DNA of 32,575 nt from Pseudaminobacter salicylatoxidans (GCF_003148475.1 NZ_QGGG01000027.1:1-32575), one strand, 5' to 3'; shown: positions 22,991 through 32,196, counted from the stretch's first letter. The notes: a model not told the origin generated them from the sequence alone. Program-made: numbers and translations.

Positions 22991-23622
22991 TGGCCTGCTG
23001 TCTTCGGCTCCGTGTTGTGGGATTTGATACCGGACAGATCGATCCGGATGCTCGCCTTGTTCGGGTCTTCGTCCTTGAACGGGGGTTCTGAAGGCCCCTC
23101 GCCTACCTCAGTCTCTGCCGACTGCTCGCCCTCGGCCTCCTGAGCCTCGGCCGCCTCCGGCTCCGCAACCTTCACGTCTTCGGGATCGTCGGCATAGAAC
23201 ACGCGCTCCCCCTCGAAGATGCCGGTGCCATAAGCCCATATCGCGTCATCGAACGCCTCCGGCCGGGGATTGCCGTACCACTTCGTGACGATGCGGTAGA
23301 CCTTGCCGAACAGAGCCGTGCCCCTGCGGAGATTTTCGCAAGGGTCGAACAGGTCGATGCTCAGCTCGCTCTTGTCGGCAACACCGAGGCCGGCCGGATA
23401 CTGCGTCAGCCCGACGCGAACCACAGCCTGGCCCACATGCTGTTGCGTCAGCGCCAAGGCTTCTTCGGCCGTGGCCGGCTTGGGAACAGCGAACGTCCGC
23501 TGGCCGCTCTTCACCGTGACCGTCAGATGATCGGCGGCGCCGACTTCCTCGACAAATTTCTGAACGATCTCGACGCTCAAGCGCGGATCGGCACATTGTT
23601 GAATCAAAGCCGCGTCGATCAT
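22987..23622 (-). CDS. traH: Conjugal transfer protein TraH (transglycosylase-like)
   Basis: A 211-residue protein with the expected position of Ti-plasmid traH, after traF and traB. The first ~145 residues resemble a VirB1-like lytic transglycosylase fold: VRVGLTQYPAG, DLFDPCENLRRGTALF and IWAYGTGIFEG match the usual core signatures. The catalytic Glu-Ser-Gly motif is not evident; the corresponding place reads KFVEEVGAAD. No signal peptide is visible, although such enzymes act in the periplasm. The tail is Glu/Ala-rich and then ends in a conserved-looking KASIRIDLSGI. The ATG at 23622 follows AAAGGAGC. It would locally open the cell wall for the transfer apparatus, if active. Confidence 0.82.
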   Translation of the reverse strand: MIDAALIQQCADPRLSVEIVQKFVEEVGAADHLTVTVKSGQRTFAVPKPATAEEALALTQQHVGQAVVRVGLTQYPAGLGVADKSELSIDLFDPCENLRRGTALFGKVYRIVTKWYGNPRPEAFDDAIWAYGTGIFEGERVFYADDPEDVKVAEPEAAEAQEAEGEQSAETEVGEGPSEPPFKDEDPNKASIRIDLSGIKSHNTEPKTAGQ

Positions 23623-23635
23623 GCCCGCTCCTTTC

Positions 23636-24874
23636 TCAAGTATTGAAGGCCATCACCAGCGGAAGGCCGAACAGCGAGGCCCACGCCTCTGCGCTCGCCT
23701 TCTGGATTGCGACAATATTGGTGTTTCCGATCCACCAGCCGTTGCCTGTGGCAACGATCACATCGGGGTCATGCAACATGGATTGCAGGACCGGCCAGAT
23801 GATCAATTGTTCGTAGCAGATGAGCGGCGCCACGCGAAAGCCCGCGAACTCAACAACCGGATTGGCAAAGAAATGCGCGTGCGCGCCTCCGCCCTCGCCC
23901 GTCAAAGCCAGCCAGGGCTGCCACATCGATGCCGGGACCGGCATTCTCTCTTTATAGAGGATCCGCGAACCTTCCGGCGCGATCTCCATCATCACATTGT
24001 CATAGCCGATCGGATCGATGACGGCCGCACCGCCATTGACCTTGACCTCGACGCCCGCCAGTTCGCGGAGCCAAAGCCGCTCGGTGGTCCGGCTCCAAAG
24101 GCCAAGGGCGCTTTCAGGCAGGACCACGGCCTTTGCTCCCTGCCCTACAGCCTCTTTCACCAGGGCGATTGTCTCAAGATGCTGCGCGTAATCGGCATAT
24201 TGCCCGGCCGCCGTGAACTTGAACCCGGTGTTGATCCCTGCCCACCCTTTCGGTACTGCTGGTGGCGTCCACGTTGCAGTGGACCAAGCGTAAAATCCTC
24301 CCAGGACGAACGCGGCGATCGGCCAGGCTCTCGTCGTCATGACGAGCAGGCCGATCGCAGTTGCTGCCAATCCGAACCATCCCCACCCTGGAAACAAGAT
24401 TCCGGCCGCCGTGATCGGGCTTGCCCATCCGGTGATGCCGAAGGGCGGGATGCTCATGAGGATGGCCGCGATCGCGTAGCGCAGCGGCCGATGCCAACCG
24501 CCCCTGGCTGTCCAGAGCGCGGCATGGACCGCAACGAAGAGGATCGATGCGGCAATCCAGAACGCAAGCCCGATGGCGAGCTGTTCGCCAAAGAAAATCG
24601 ACGTTCCGACCGGAAGGCCGCGCGCGGCGCCCAGGAAGTGGGCGGCCGCCACAAGCGCCGCGACGGTTCGCGAGGGCGCGAATGCCCAAAGTGCTGGAAA
24701 TGCAACGCCAACCGGGAATGCCAGGGCATGGCCGCTCCACCCGACGGCGCCGGTGATGATGCCACCGGCGACGAAAGCAGCGCCAACGGCGATGCTACGG
24801 GGTGAAGGTGAGAATTTCTCGCGCGAGGCCAAGCGCGCCGGACGTGGGGATTGGGCCGAAATATCTTGAATCAT
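23636..24874 (-). CDS. traB: Conjugal transfer protein TraB (nitrilase-fold membrane protein)
   Basis: A 412-residue protein with several hydrophobic membrane-spanning stretches in the first half (for example AVGAAFVAGGIITGAVGW and AWPIAAFVLGGFYAW), then a carbon-nitrogen hydrolase domain. The Glu-Lys-Cys triad of that superfamily can be read: Glu in VVLPESALG, Lys in LYKERMPVP and Cys in PLICYEQLI. The architecture parallels apolipoprotein N-acyltransferase. TraB of Ti plasmids is needed for efficient transfer; its reaction is not established. The ATG at 24874 overlaps traF by 80 bases and has no clear ribosome binding site. A TTG nearer residue 15 is possible. Confidence 0.85.
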   Translation of the reverse strand: MIQDISAQSPRPARLASREKFSPSPRSIAVGAAFVAGGIITGAVGWSGHALAFPVGVAFPALWAFAPSRTVAALVAAAHFLGAARGLPVGTSIFFGEQLAIGLAFWIAASILFVAVHAALWTARGGWHRPLRYAIAAILMSIPPFGITGWASPITAAGILFPGWGWFGLAATAIGLLVMTTRAWPIAAFVLGGFYAWSTATWTPPAVPKGWAGINTGFKFTAAGQYADYAQHLETIALVKEAVGQGAKAVVLPESALGLWSRTTERLWLRELAGVEVKVNGGAAVIDPIGYDNVMMEIAPEGSRILYKERMPVPASMWQPWLALTGEGGGAHAHFFANPVVEFAGFRVAPLICYEQLIIWPVLQSMLHDPDVIVATGNGWWIGNTNIVAIQKASAEAWASLFGLPLVMAFNT

Positions 24875-25328
24875 AAGAACCAACAAAATCCGAATGCAGG
24901 AACACTGTGCCCTCGCTGACCCTGCCTCCGGCAAAGATCGGCATGGCGCGACCTTCAGCGTCAGCCTTGAGGACACGCGAGGACGACAAAGGCTTGCCAT
25001 CAACGAGAACCTGGCCGTCGATCTCGACCGCCTGACCGGCGACTGCCGCAACCGTCTTGATGAGCGGCCCGCTCCCGGAGGGGCAAAGACCGCGGGGCAG
25101 ATAATGCCGCTCCAGCGCAAGTGCTGCGGCCGCGCCCTGGGGCGGGCATATGAATATGCGGTCCCCTGCCCTGATCTCCCGGTTCAATGGCTCGATCTGC
25201 CAAAGCCCGAGGGGATAGGATGGGGTGAAGTTGATCCGGTAGCCGCCGAACGCAAACGCGCTGGCAATGCCACCGATCAGAAGCGCGCCGGCGCCGATAA
25301 TCGCAAGGGCGTTGCGCCGTCTGCTCAT
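24795..25328 (-). CDS. traF: Conjugative transfer signal peptidase TraF
   Basis: A 177-residue S26-family serine peptidase. An N-terminal membrane anchor (LAIIGAGALLIGGIASAFAF) is followed by the Ser-Lys pair: Ser37 in NFTPSYPLGLW and Lys91 in LIKTVAAVAG. The closing LHSDFVGSYDSRYFGPIP is typical of the group. In related systems TraF processes and cyclises the pilin TrbC, so it would act in the periplasm for pilus biogenesis. Its ATG overlaps the traA stop as ATGA, giving translational coupling. Confidence 0.92.
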   Translation of the reverse strand: MSRRRNALAIIGAGALLIGGIASAFAFGGYRINFTPSYPLGLWQIEPLNREIRAGDRIFICPPQGAAAALALERHYLPRGLCPSGSGPLIKTVAAVAGQAVEIDGQVLVDGKPLSSSRVLKADAEGRAMPIFAGGRVSEGTVFLHSDFVGSYDSRYFGPIPTSGALGLAREILTFTP

Positions 25329-28300
25329 CGGGTCATGCCCGGGTTGCGAGACTGCGTTTGCGTGCGGGCCTGTTGCTGCTGCAGATCCTTTTCATGGGCG
25401 GCAAGCTTCTGCGCTGCGTTGAATATCGGCCATGCGCTGGCGAGTTTCGCGTGATCGCCGGGCGCGACCTTGGCAGCGGCGGCATCGAACGATTTGCCCT
25501 TGGGCTCCGCACCGCCCCTGAACGCCCGATTGCCGAACTTTTTGTCGAGGCTTTTGTTGAGGTCATCGATCTCGGCCTTGATCATCTTGTCGGCTAGGGC
25601 AAAGCCCATTGCCGAATGAATATCGTTGCGGTCGATCGCGTCGCGGACACGCTCGAGAACGCGCTCGGCCGAACTGGAAATTGCCGGTATGTCGATGCGC
25701 TGGCGGTCACGTTCGCGGCTCAATTCCACCGTCCGGAGATCCGCGATCTCAGCTCGCAGGCGAATATAATCCTGCATGGATTTGCGCAGCGGCGCGACAT
25801 TGCCGACGGCGCGCTGCCGTTCGGCCTTGGCCGCCCCTGACGCCAGCAAGCCGGTTTTGCCGCGTAGCGCGCCATAAGCTTCGGGATTGTTGGCGAGCTG
25901 GTCGTGAATACGGCTCTGCTCGGCCTTGGCGGCTGAGTCATTGCCATTGAGGGCTGGCGTTAGATTCATCGCCTTCATCGCCTCCTCGGGCTTCTCATAG
26001 ATCAGCTTCATGCGGTCGTTGATGTCAGTCCAATGGACTGTCAGGGTCGCGTCACCTTGCACTTTAGCCTCCACTGCTTGGCTGATGGATTGTGCCCAGG
26101 TCGCGACACCGCGCAACCAAGGCTGAGTTTGAGCGGCCGGTATGGAACGGGCGGACTGGTTGCGGCCGAACCGCTCGATGAAGCTGGCGAGTTTCGCGCC
26201 GGCGGCGGCCAGGCGCGCGCGCTGATCCTTGATCCAACGCGCATGATTTTTCGCCAGCGCCGTTGCCACGCGGATGCCGTAGAGCCCGCGATTGTTCGCA
26301 TAGGCCAAGGCCTGGTCGTAGAGCTTGGACCCGGCGTAATCGAGCGTCGTCCCTTTCGCTCCTGATCGGGATAGGCGCGTGACAAGAGCATGAAACACTT
26401 GCGACGGCTGCTCCTTCGAGGTGCTATCCTGCCGCGCTGTCCGTTGCTCGGCCGTCTCGATCCTGACAGCGGTCCAGACGTTGCGCTCAACGGTCCGCTC
26501 TTCAAGCCGGGTCGCTCCGGTGGCTTCGTTCACAACCGGCACCAGCGTTTTGACGTCCTCGGTCCCGTCTCGGCGCAAGGTAACGGTATCGCCAATGGAT
26601 GCTCCCGCCTCCTCGAGTGCCTTCGGTATCTTGACGCCCCATAGCCGATGCACCGTTCCATCGGCCGCCTTGAGGTCGGCATAGGGTGTCGGCTCAACGT
26701 CCTCACGATCGCGGAATTTCGCCTCTCCTGCCTCGACCAGCTCGCCGGTCACACCGGCGGCATGATCGATGCGCCCCGGCTTGGCGAACATGGCGGCCGC
26801 CCCGATCCGCTGTGCAACCGGATCGGTTTCCTGCACGATTGCCGCCGTCCAGACATTCCGCTCGACAGCACGTTCCTCGAAATGCTTCTTGCCCGACGCT
26901 TCATCGATCACGGGAACCTTGACGATGACCTGCTCGGTGCCATCCTTGCGAAGCGTGACCACATCGCCAATGGATGCTCCGGACTGCTCGACGCCTTTGG
27001 GAAGGCTGACACCCCACAGGCGATGCGTGGATCCGTTCCGGTCCTGAAGATCCACGTAGGGCGACGGCGCCACGTCCTCTCCCTCGCGGAATTTCGCCAT
27101 TCCTGCATCGACCATCTTGCCGGTGATGCCGGCCATATGATCGACGCGCGAATACCGCTTGAACTCGTCGGCTGACGCATACAGCTCGACACTCTCCCGA
27201 TGACGGGTAAGCGCCACATAGGAAAGGTGGCGGTCGAACATCGACGAGGCCAGAACCTTGACGCGATCGACGGTCGCGCCCTGGCTCTTGTGTACGGTCG
27301 TCGCGTAGCCGTGGTCGACATTCGCATAGAACCGCTGATCGATCTCGACCTTGCGTGAACTGCCGGGGCCACGCCCCCCCTCGCCAACTTCAACGACGAT
27401 ACGGCCCTTCCCGGCGTCCACCACGCGCCCGATCATGCCGTTCATGACGCCAAGGGAGCCTTCGTTCTTCAGGAATACGACCTGATCGCCAGCTGCGAAA
27501 TTGCGCGCACCTTCGGCGGTCCGGAATTCATGACCCTCGGAAAGCTGACCGAGCTCGATAAGAGCGGAACGCGCAAGATCATTGAGTGCCCGCACGTCGC
27601 GCCGCATGTAGGCAAGGATCAGGCTCGAACGGTTCGGGTCGTAGTCCGCCACCCAATCCTTCACGAGCGCGGCAATCGCCTCGTCCTTTGTGGCCGTCTC
27701 GATGACATGGCCGCGATCGTTGTAGGCAGTCAATGCCGTTTCCACGTCGCCGCGCGCGAGGCTCATGGAAGCTTCCCGCATCCAGTCCTCGAACTGGCGA
27801 TAGATCGTTTCCAGTTCGGCATAGCCGGTGATGTTGGAAAGCGAGGCAAAGGCGCCGCCCGCCTCGATCGGCTGCAACTGACCGGCGTCACCGACCAGTA
27901 CGAGTTTTGCTCCGGAACGGGAAACCTCGGAAACGAAATCTGCCATCTGACGAGAGGCAACCATGCCCGCCTCGTCCATGACAAAGATGGTCTTGTCGTC
28001 CAGGTGAAGCCGATCGCGCTGCCACTGCAATTGCCATGAGGCCAGTGTCCGGCTCTCGATACCGGCCTCTTTCTCAAGACCTTCGGCAGCCTTACCAGCG
28101 AGCGCCCCGCCCACCACTTTGAAGCCCTCCGCCTCCCATATCTCGCGGGCCGCTTTCATCATCGTGGTTTTACCGGCGCCGGCGTGGCCGACCACCATGG
28201 CAAGACGCTCATTGCCCGTGATGCGCTCAATCGCGATCCGCTGCTCGTCGGAAATACGGCTCTGCGCAGCCAGCACCTCGTTGCGGACTGTGGCAGAAAC

Positions 28301-29398
28301 ACCGAACCGGCCCCGGCTAGAAAGCACCTCGGCGTGGGACGCCATTTCCGATTCAACGCGGATCATCTCCCGCGTTGAATAACGGTTCGGCAGAACTTCC
28401 CCTGTCGCGAAGTCAACGCCCTCCGCCTCGATCATCGCAAGCTCCGGGCTCGCCATGATCTGCGCCATGAGGTTCTGAAACTCGCCCACGTCGTCAACAT
28501 AGCGATGAAGATGTTTCGCAATGTCGCGTTCATCGAAAACACTCCGGTCACGCGAAACGGCATCGATGACGATCTCCGGCTTGGCCGCGATCCGCTCGGC
28601 ATTCTCCCGCCGTGTTGCCGCATGCAGCATCAGACGCTCAAGCTTCGCCTCGCGCCCTTCTGCTTCGGCCTCCCTCTGTATTGCCTTGCTGGCAACACCG
28701 ATATGCGAGGTTGGCGCAAGCTCTATGCCGCGCTCGGCATAGGACCGCCCATCGACGCGAACGTCATGGCCGTTCAATTCCAGATGCTTGTTCTGCGCCG
28801 CGTACCACGCTTCGCGTAATGCGAGGAAATCGGTCTTATCCCCGGCCCATAGTTTGTAAACAATCTGGCCGTTCTTTGAACGCAGGGGCCTGCCGTTCTC
28901 GTCCAGCACGGCCACCTTCTTGCCACCGAAACCGTCATGGGTGAGCGGCCGAAGATTCGTCATCAGATGCACATGCGGATTGCCCGGTGCATCGTGATAG
29001 ACCCAATCGGCAATCAGCCCCCGCTTCGATATCTGTCCGGTAACAAAGTCGCGCATCAAAGCGACATTCTGTTCCGTCGTCAGCTCGATCGGCAATGCCA
29101 TGATGAACTCTTTGGCAAGCTGCGCATCCTTGCGAACCTCGAACGCCTCCACCTTGTTCCAGAACGCCTCGGCGCTCCCGGCCGCTGTCCGATCCGCAAT
29201 TATGGCCTTTGCCCACTCGGGGGCATCCTCCGGCAGCACGAACTCGTCATGTACCATGCCGGACTTGTTGGAAAAGTCCGCTATCCGGTCCTCGCGTTCA
29301 TTCTCCATACGAGCACAATGGCGATACGCCGCAGCCGCGACAGCCGAGCGGCCTTCGCCCCGGCTGATCAGTTGTGGCGTAAAGTGCGTGATCGCCAA
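25325..29398 (-). CDS. traA: Ti-type conjugative relaxase-helicase TraA
   Basis: A 1,357-residue MobQ relaxase fused to an SF1 helicase. The relaxase domain starts with AITHFTPQLISRGEGRS and contains the candidate Tyr in AVAAAAYRHC and the metal-binding HVHLMTN (about residue 140). The helicase has Walker A GHAGAGKTTMM (about 406), Walker B FVMDEAGMV, LVGDAGQLQPIE and ATTVHKSQGATVDRV with YVALTRHR. Two tandem ~105-residue repeats follow, then a long helical tail. It nicks oriT, stays bound to the 5' end and unwinds the transferred strand. The TTG at 29398 was chosen because GGAGG lies eight bases upstream and it gives the family's usual N-terminus; the frame is open further upstream. Confidence 0.94.
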   Translation of the reverse strand: MAITHFTPQLISRGEGRSAVAAAAYRHCARMENEREDRIADFSNKSGMVHDEFVLPEDAPEWAKAIIADRTAAGSAEAFWNKVEAFEVRKDAQLAKEFIMALPIELTTEQNVALMRDFVTGQISKRGLIADWVYHDAPGNPHVHLMTNLRPLTHDGFGGKKVAVLDENGRPLRSKNGQIVYKLWAGDKTDFLALREAWYAAQNKHLELNGHDVRVDGRSYAERGIELAPTSHIGVASKAIQREAEAEGREAKLERLMLHAATRRENAERIAAKPEIVIDAVSRDRSVFDERDIAKHLHRYVDDVGEFQNLMAQIMASPELAMIEAEGVDFATGEVLPNRYSTREMIRVESEMASHAEVLSSRGRFGVSATVRNEVLAAQSRISDEQRIAIERITGNERLAMVVGHAGAGKTTMMKAAREIWEAEGFKVVGGALAGKAAEGLEKEAGIESRTLASWQLQWQRDRLHLDDKTIFVMDEAGMVASRQMADFVSEVSRSGAKLVLVGDAGQLQPIEAGGAFASLSNITGYAELETIYRQFEDWMREASMSLARGDVETALTAYNDRGHVIETATKDEAIAALVKDWVADYDPNRSSLILAYMRRDVRALNDLARSALIELGQLSEGHEFRTAEGARNFAAGDQVVFLKNEGSLGVMNGMIGRVVDAGKGRIVVEVGEGGRGPGSSRKVEIDQRFYANVDHGYATTVHKSQGATVDRVKVLASSMFDRHLSYVALTRHRESVELYASADEFKRYSRVDHMAGITGKMVDAGMAKFREGEDVAPSPYVDLQDRNGSTHRLWGVSLPKGVEQSGASIGDVVTLRKDGTEQVIVKVPVIDEASGKKHFEERAVERNVWTAAIVQETDPVAQRIGAAAMFAKPGRIDHAAGVTGELVEAGEAKFRDREDVEPTPYADLKAADGTVHRLWGVKIPKALEEAGASIGDTVTLRRDGTEDVKTLVPVVNEATGATRLEERTVERNVWTAVRIETAEQRTARQDSTSKEQPSQVFHALVTRLSRSGAKGTTLDYAGSKLYDQALAYANNRGLYGIRVATALAKNHARWIKDQRARLAAAGAKLASFIERFGRNQSARSIPAAQTQPWLRGVATWAQSISQAVEAKVQGDATLTVHWTDINDRMKLIYEKPEEAMKAMNLTPALNGNDSAAKAEQSRIHDQLANNPEAYGALRGKTGLLASGAAKAERQRAVGNVAPLRKSMQDYIRLRAEIADLRTVELSRERDRQRIDIPAISSSAERVLERVRDAIDRNDIHSAMGFALADKMIKAEIDDLNKSLDKKFGNRAFRGGAEPKGKSFDAAAAKVAPGDHAKLASAWPIFNAAQKLAAHEKDLQQQQARTQTQSRNPGMTR
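26455..27143 (-). repeat. Two diverged tandem ~105-residue repeats inside traA
   Basis: Repeat 1 is encoded by about 27143-26815 and repeat 2 by about 26771-26455. Both follow the same plan: DHxAGxTGxxVxAGxAKFR, PYxDL, HRLWGV, GASIGDxVTLRxDGTE, then ERxVERNVWTA. They sit between the helicase core and the C-terminal helical region. The copies are diverged, so this is an old intragenic duplication. Confidence 0.8.
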
Positions 29399-29612
29399 AG
29401 AGCGAACCTCCGGTGAGCAAAGCGCCCCAACAAAGGGCGCTTTCTGAGCGACGTTGCGAAGCAACGTATTACTGCGCTGTTAATCACAGACCAAAACATG
29501 TACCGGCAAGCCGGTGCTTTGTAAAGTTGCCGCCTATCGGCGGGAAGGGGTTGCCTCTCGCAAACCCATGAGGCAAAACAGAACGGCAACAACAACTTGG
29601 AGACATCAACGA
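29399..29612. other. Hairpin-rich divergent gap, expected site of oriT
   Basis: In Ti-type plasmids oriT lies between the divergent traA and traC genes, and this 214-bp gap has that position. It contains four inverted repeats: AAAGCGCCC/GGGCGCTTT at 29419-29427 and 29435-29443, ACGTTGC-GAA-GCAACGT at 29451-29467, ACCGGC-AA-GCCGGT at 29502-29515, and CCGCC-TATC-GGCGG at 29530-29543. Both tra promoters must also be here. I could not identify the nick sequence; the location of oriT is inferred from gene order and the hairpins. Confidence 0.6.
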
Positions 29613-29837
29613 ATGGCAAGGAAGGCAAAAACCCCGGCACAGATCAAAGCCGAAATGGAGCGCCTGAAACAGGAGCTCAAAGAGGCAGAAGCAAAAGAGG
29701 CTGATCGCCTGGGAGCACTGGCCATCAAGGCGGGGCTTCATGAGATCGAAGCGAGTGACGCCGATCTTGTGAAGGCCATGAAGGAAGTGGCTGCCCGATT
29801 TCAGACCGCGCGCGCACAGCCCGGTAAAACGGCTTAG
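29613..29837 (+). CDS. traC: Conjugal transfer protein TraC
   Basis: A 74-residue, highly charged protein: [20 protein letters not shown] and further Glu/Lys-rich sequence form a predicted coiled helix, followed by [20 protein letters not shown] and a second helix. It has the position and character of Ti-plasmid TraC, a small accessory DNA-processing protein thought to help assemble the relaxosome at oriT. The ATG at 29613 follows TTGGAGACATCAAC. It is the first gene of traC-traD-traG, transcribed away from the oriT gap. Confidence 0.82.
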   Translation: MARKAKTPAQIKAEMERLKQELKEAEAKEADRLGALAIKAGLHEIEASDADLVKAMKEVAARFQTARAQPGKTA

Positions 29838-29865
29838 CGCCCGGATCGCCAGGACGGAGCGGCAG

Positions 29866-30141
29866 TTGCAATCAGCGACCAGCGACGAGCGGAAGAAAGA
29901 CACGCGTGAGAAAATCCAGCTTGGCGGCCTGGTCGTTAAAGCCGGTCTTCGCGATGTCGATAAAGCCGTTATCCTCGGCGCGCTTCTTGAAGCCGCCGAA
30001 CGGCTGAACGACGAAACGGAGCGGGCGCGATTTGCCGCTCGCGGCAAGGAGGCATTCGAGAATGGAAGCAAAGAAGCTGGCGCTGATGAGCGCCCCGATC
30101 GCGGTAATGCTGGCAATCCTGTTCGCGATGAACGGGATTGA
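29866..30141 (+). CDS. traD: Conjugal transfer protein TraD
   Basis: A 91-residue charged protein. The core [20 protein letters not shown] and [20 protein letters not shown] matches the small rhizobial TraD, an accessory protein of DNA processing. The start is TTG at 29866 behind GGAG at a good distance. The last ~27 residues (acidic and Arg-rich) lie in the 80-base overlap with traG and look like read-on sequence rather than a domain. It shares the L-G-x-L-x-x-K-A-G-L pattern with TraC, so the two may be ancient paralogues. Confidence 0.8.
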   Translation: MQSATSDERKKDTREKIQLGGLVVKAGLRDVDKAVILGALLEAAERLNDETERARFAARGKEAFENGSKEAGADERPDRGNAGNPVRDERD

Positions 30142-32032
30142 GACCTGGGTGGCCGGATTCGGCAAGACGCCGGAATCCTATCAGACGCTCGGACGCATCG
30201 GATTGGCCCTCCCCTATGTGACGGCGGCTGCCTTCGGCATCATCTTCCTGCTTGCGACACGAGGATCATTGGCAATTCAGTCGGCAGGCCTTGGCGTCCT
30301 CTTGGGCGGCGCGGCCGTCGCTGCAATTGGTATGATTGGCGAAACAACGCGCATCATGTCCATGATCGATTGGGTGCCCGATGGACAGATTGGCAACTAC
30401 CTCGACCTTTACACCTTGGGCGGCTCCGCTGTCGCGCTCGGCTCCGCACTGTTCGGCCTCAAGGTCGCTATGCGAGGCAATATGGCGTTCGGCTCAACCG
30501 GCCCGAAACGGCTGAGTGGAGCCCGCGCCGTTCATGGCGCCAATGACTGGATGAGTGATGCGCAGGCGGCAAAACTGTTCCCGGCGTCGGGCGGCATTGT
30601 CGTTGGCGAGAACTATCGCCCCGACAAGGATACTGTCGGCCAGGTCGGCTTTGATCCCCGCCGAAAGGACACCTGGGGCAAGGGCGGGAAAGCGCCCCTG
30701 CTCTGCTTTGATGCCGGGTTCGGCTCCACCCATGGGCTCGTCTTCGCCGGATCGGGCGGCTTCAAGACGACATCGGTTGTGATCCCGACCGCGCTCAAAT
30801 TCAAAGGGACACTGATCGTCCTCGATCCCTCGACCGAGATCGCGCCAATGGTCACTGCGCACCGGCGCAGCAATTACCAGCGCGTGTTCACGCTCGACCC
30901 CCGGAAACCCGAAGTCGGGTTCAACGTCCTCGACTGGATCGGGCAACACGGCAACTCGCCCGAGGAAGATATCGCCTCCGTCGCGGCATGGTTGATGAGC
31001 GAAAAGCCGCGTGTCAGTTCCGGCTCCGATGACTTTTTCCGCACCACGGCCGAACAGCTCATAACCGCGATCATCGCGGACGTGATGCTGAGTGAAGAGC
31101 CCTTGGAAGATGACGACGAGGACGAGGAAGACGACGAGCTGCGCACTGGCGAAAAATCGCTGCGCATGGTTCGCAAGCGGCTCGCCCAACCGGAAAAGAC
31201 CCTGCAGAAGAAACTCGAAAAGATTCACAGAAACACCTCCTCCCGCTTCGTGCGGGAGAACGTTGCCCCCTTCATCAACATGACCGAACAGACGTTCTCC
31301 GGGGTCTATGCGACTGCTACCAAGGAGACACATTGGTTGTCCTACGACAACTATGCGGCTCTCGTATCCGGCGCCACCTTCAAGACCGAAGACATTGCCG
31401 ACGGTGCGCACACCATCTTCATCAACATCGACCTATCGACCCTCGAAAATCATCCGGGCATGGCCCGTGTGATTATCGGTGCGTTCCTCAAGGCCGTCTA
31501 CAATCGCAATGGCGACATCAACGAACGCGCCCTCTTCCTCCTCGATGAGGCCGCGCGCCTTGGCTACATGCGGATCATCGAAACGGCCCGCGATGCGGGC
31601 CGGAAGTACGGCATTACCCTGTTGATGCTGTTCCAGTCCCTCGGCCAGATGCGCGAAGCATTTGGCGGACGCGATGCGACCAGCAAATGGTTCGAATCCG
31701 CATCCTGGGTCTCCTTCTCGGCCGTCAATGACACGGACACCGCCGATTACATTTCCAAGCGCTGCGGCCAGACGACAATCGAAGTCGATCAAGTCAGCCG
31801 CAACACCAATGGCGGGCGAACTGGTCGATCGCGCTCCAAGCAACTGACACAACGCGCGTTGATCCTGCCCTATGAGGTCACGCAAATGCGGACCGACGAG
31901 CAGATCATTTTCACCAGCGGCAACCCGCCGATCCGCTGCGGCCGGTCGATCTATTTCCGCCGTCAGGAAATGGCCTCGAGGGTCGGTGCGTCCAATTTCT
32001 CCCCAAAGTCAAAGGCGGACGCTGGCGCGTAA
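30062..32032 (+). CDS. traG: Type IV coupling protein TraG (VirD4-like)
   Basis: A 656-residue inner-membrane ATPase that links the relaxosome to the secretion channel. The N-terminus has three or four hydrophobic segments ([30 protein letters not shown] and [16 protein letters not shown]). The cytoplasmic domain has Walker [12 protein letters not shown] (about residue 228) and Walker [12 protein letters not shown] (about 493). An unusual acidic run of about 15 Asp/Glu ([11 protein letters not shown]) lies near residue 350. The ATG at 30062 follows AAGGAGG and lies inside traD. No trb genes follow within the window, so the mating-pair apparatus is encoded elsewhere. Confidence 0.94.
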   Translation: MEAKKLALMSAPIAVMLAILFAMNGIETWVAGFGKTPESYQTLGRIGLALPYVTAAAFGIIFLLATRGSLAIQSAGLGVLLGGAAVAAIGMIGETTRIMSMIDWVPDGQIGNYLDLYTLGGSAVALGSALFGLKVAMRGNMAFGSTGPKRLSGARAVHGANDWMSDAQAAKLFPASGGIVVGENYRPDKDTVGQVGFDPRRKDTWGKGGKAPLLCFDAGFGSTHGLVFAGSGGFKTTSVVIPTALKFKGTLIVLDPSTEIAPMVTAHRRSNYQRVFTLDPRKPEVGFNVLDWIGQHGNSPEEDIASVAAWLMSEKPRVSSGSDDFFRTTAEQLITAIIADVMLSEEPLEDDDEDEEDDELRTGEKSLRMVRKRLAQPEKTLQKKLEKIHRNTSSRFVRENVAPFINMTEQTFSGVYATATKETHWLSYDNYAALVSGATFKTEDIADGAHTIFINIDLSTLENHPGMARVIIGAFLKAVYNRNGDINERALFLLDEAARLGYMRIIETARDAGRKYGITLLMLFQSLGQMREAFGGRDATSKWFESASWVSFSAVNDTDTADYISKRCGQTTIEVDQVSRNTNGGRTGRSRSKQLTQRALILPYEVTQMRTDEQIIFTSGNPPIRCGRSIYFRRQEMASRVGASNFSPKSKADAGA

Positions 32033-32122
32033 GCGGAAGCCGCCCCATTGCGGTTTACCACAGGTTACGGCCTTCTCTTCGGCGCAATTTGGATAAGCGC
32101 GTTCAGGCCTCCACCTGCTCCG

Positions 32123-32145
32123 CCCGGTTCTAAGTAGGAACCGGG
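32123..32145. terminator. Hairpin downstream of traG
   Basis: CCCGGTTC and GAACCGGG form perfect 8-bp arms around a 7-base loop, 90 bases after the traG stop and between convergent genes. There is no T-run after it, so it is at best a weak or factor-assisted terminator, or an RNA-stabilising hairpin. Confidence 0.4.
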
Positions 32146-32196
32146 CTCCGGCCCTCCGGGCTGGAAAACCGCAAAGGGCCGGAAGCCCGTTTGTTT

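Noticed and set aside
23621-24805. 394-codon + strand frame opposite traB
   Set aside because: Arg/Pro/Asp-rich translation without motifs; traB carries the catalytic triad in the other frame.
29375-29395. GTAAAGTGCG-containing sequence near the traA start as a possible MobQ nick site
   Set aside because: It only loosely recalls the RSF1010-type nick region and lies in traA coding sequence; not strong enough to annotate.
30494-31411. 305-codon minus-strand frame opposite traG
   Set aside because: Antisense to the Walker motifs of TraG, with no supporting ribosome binding site or family features.
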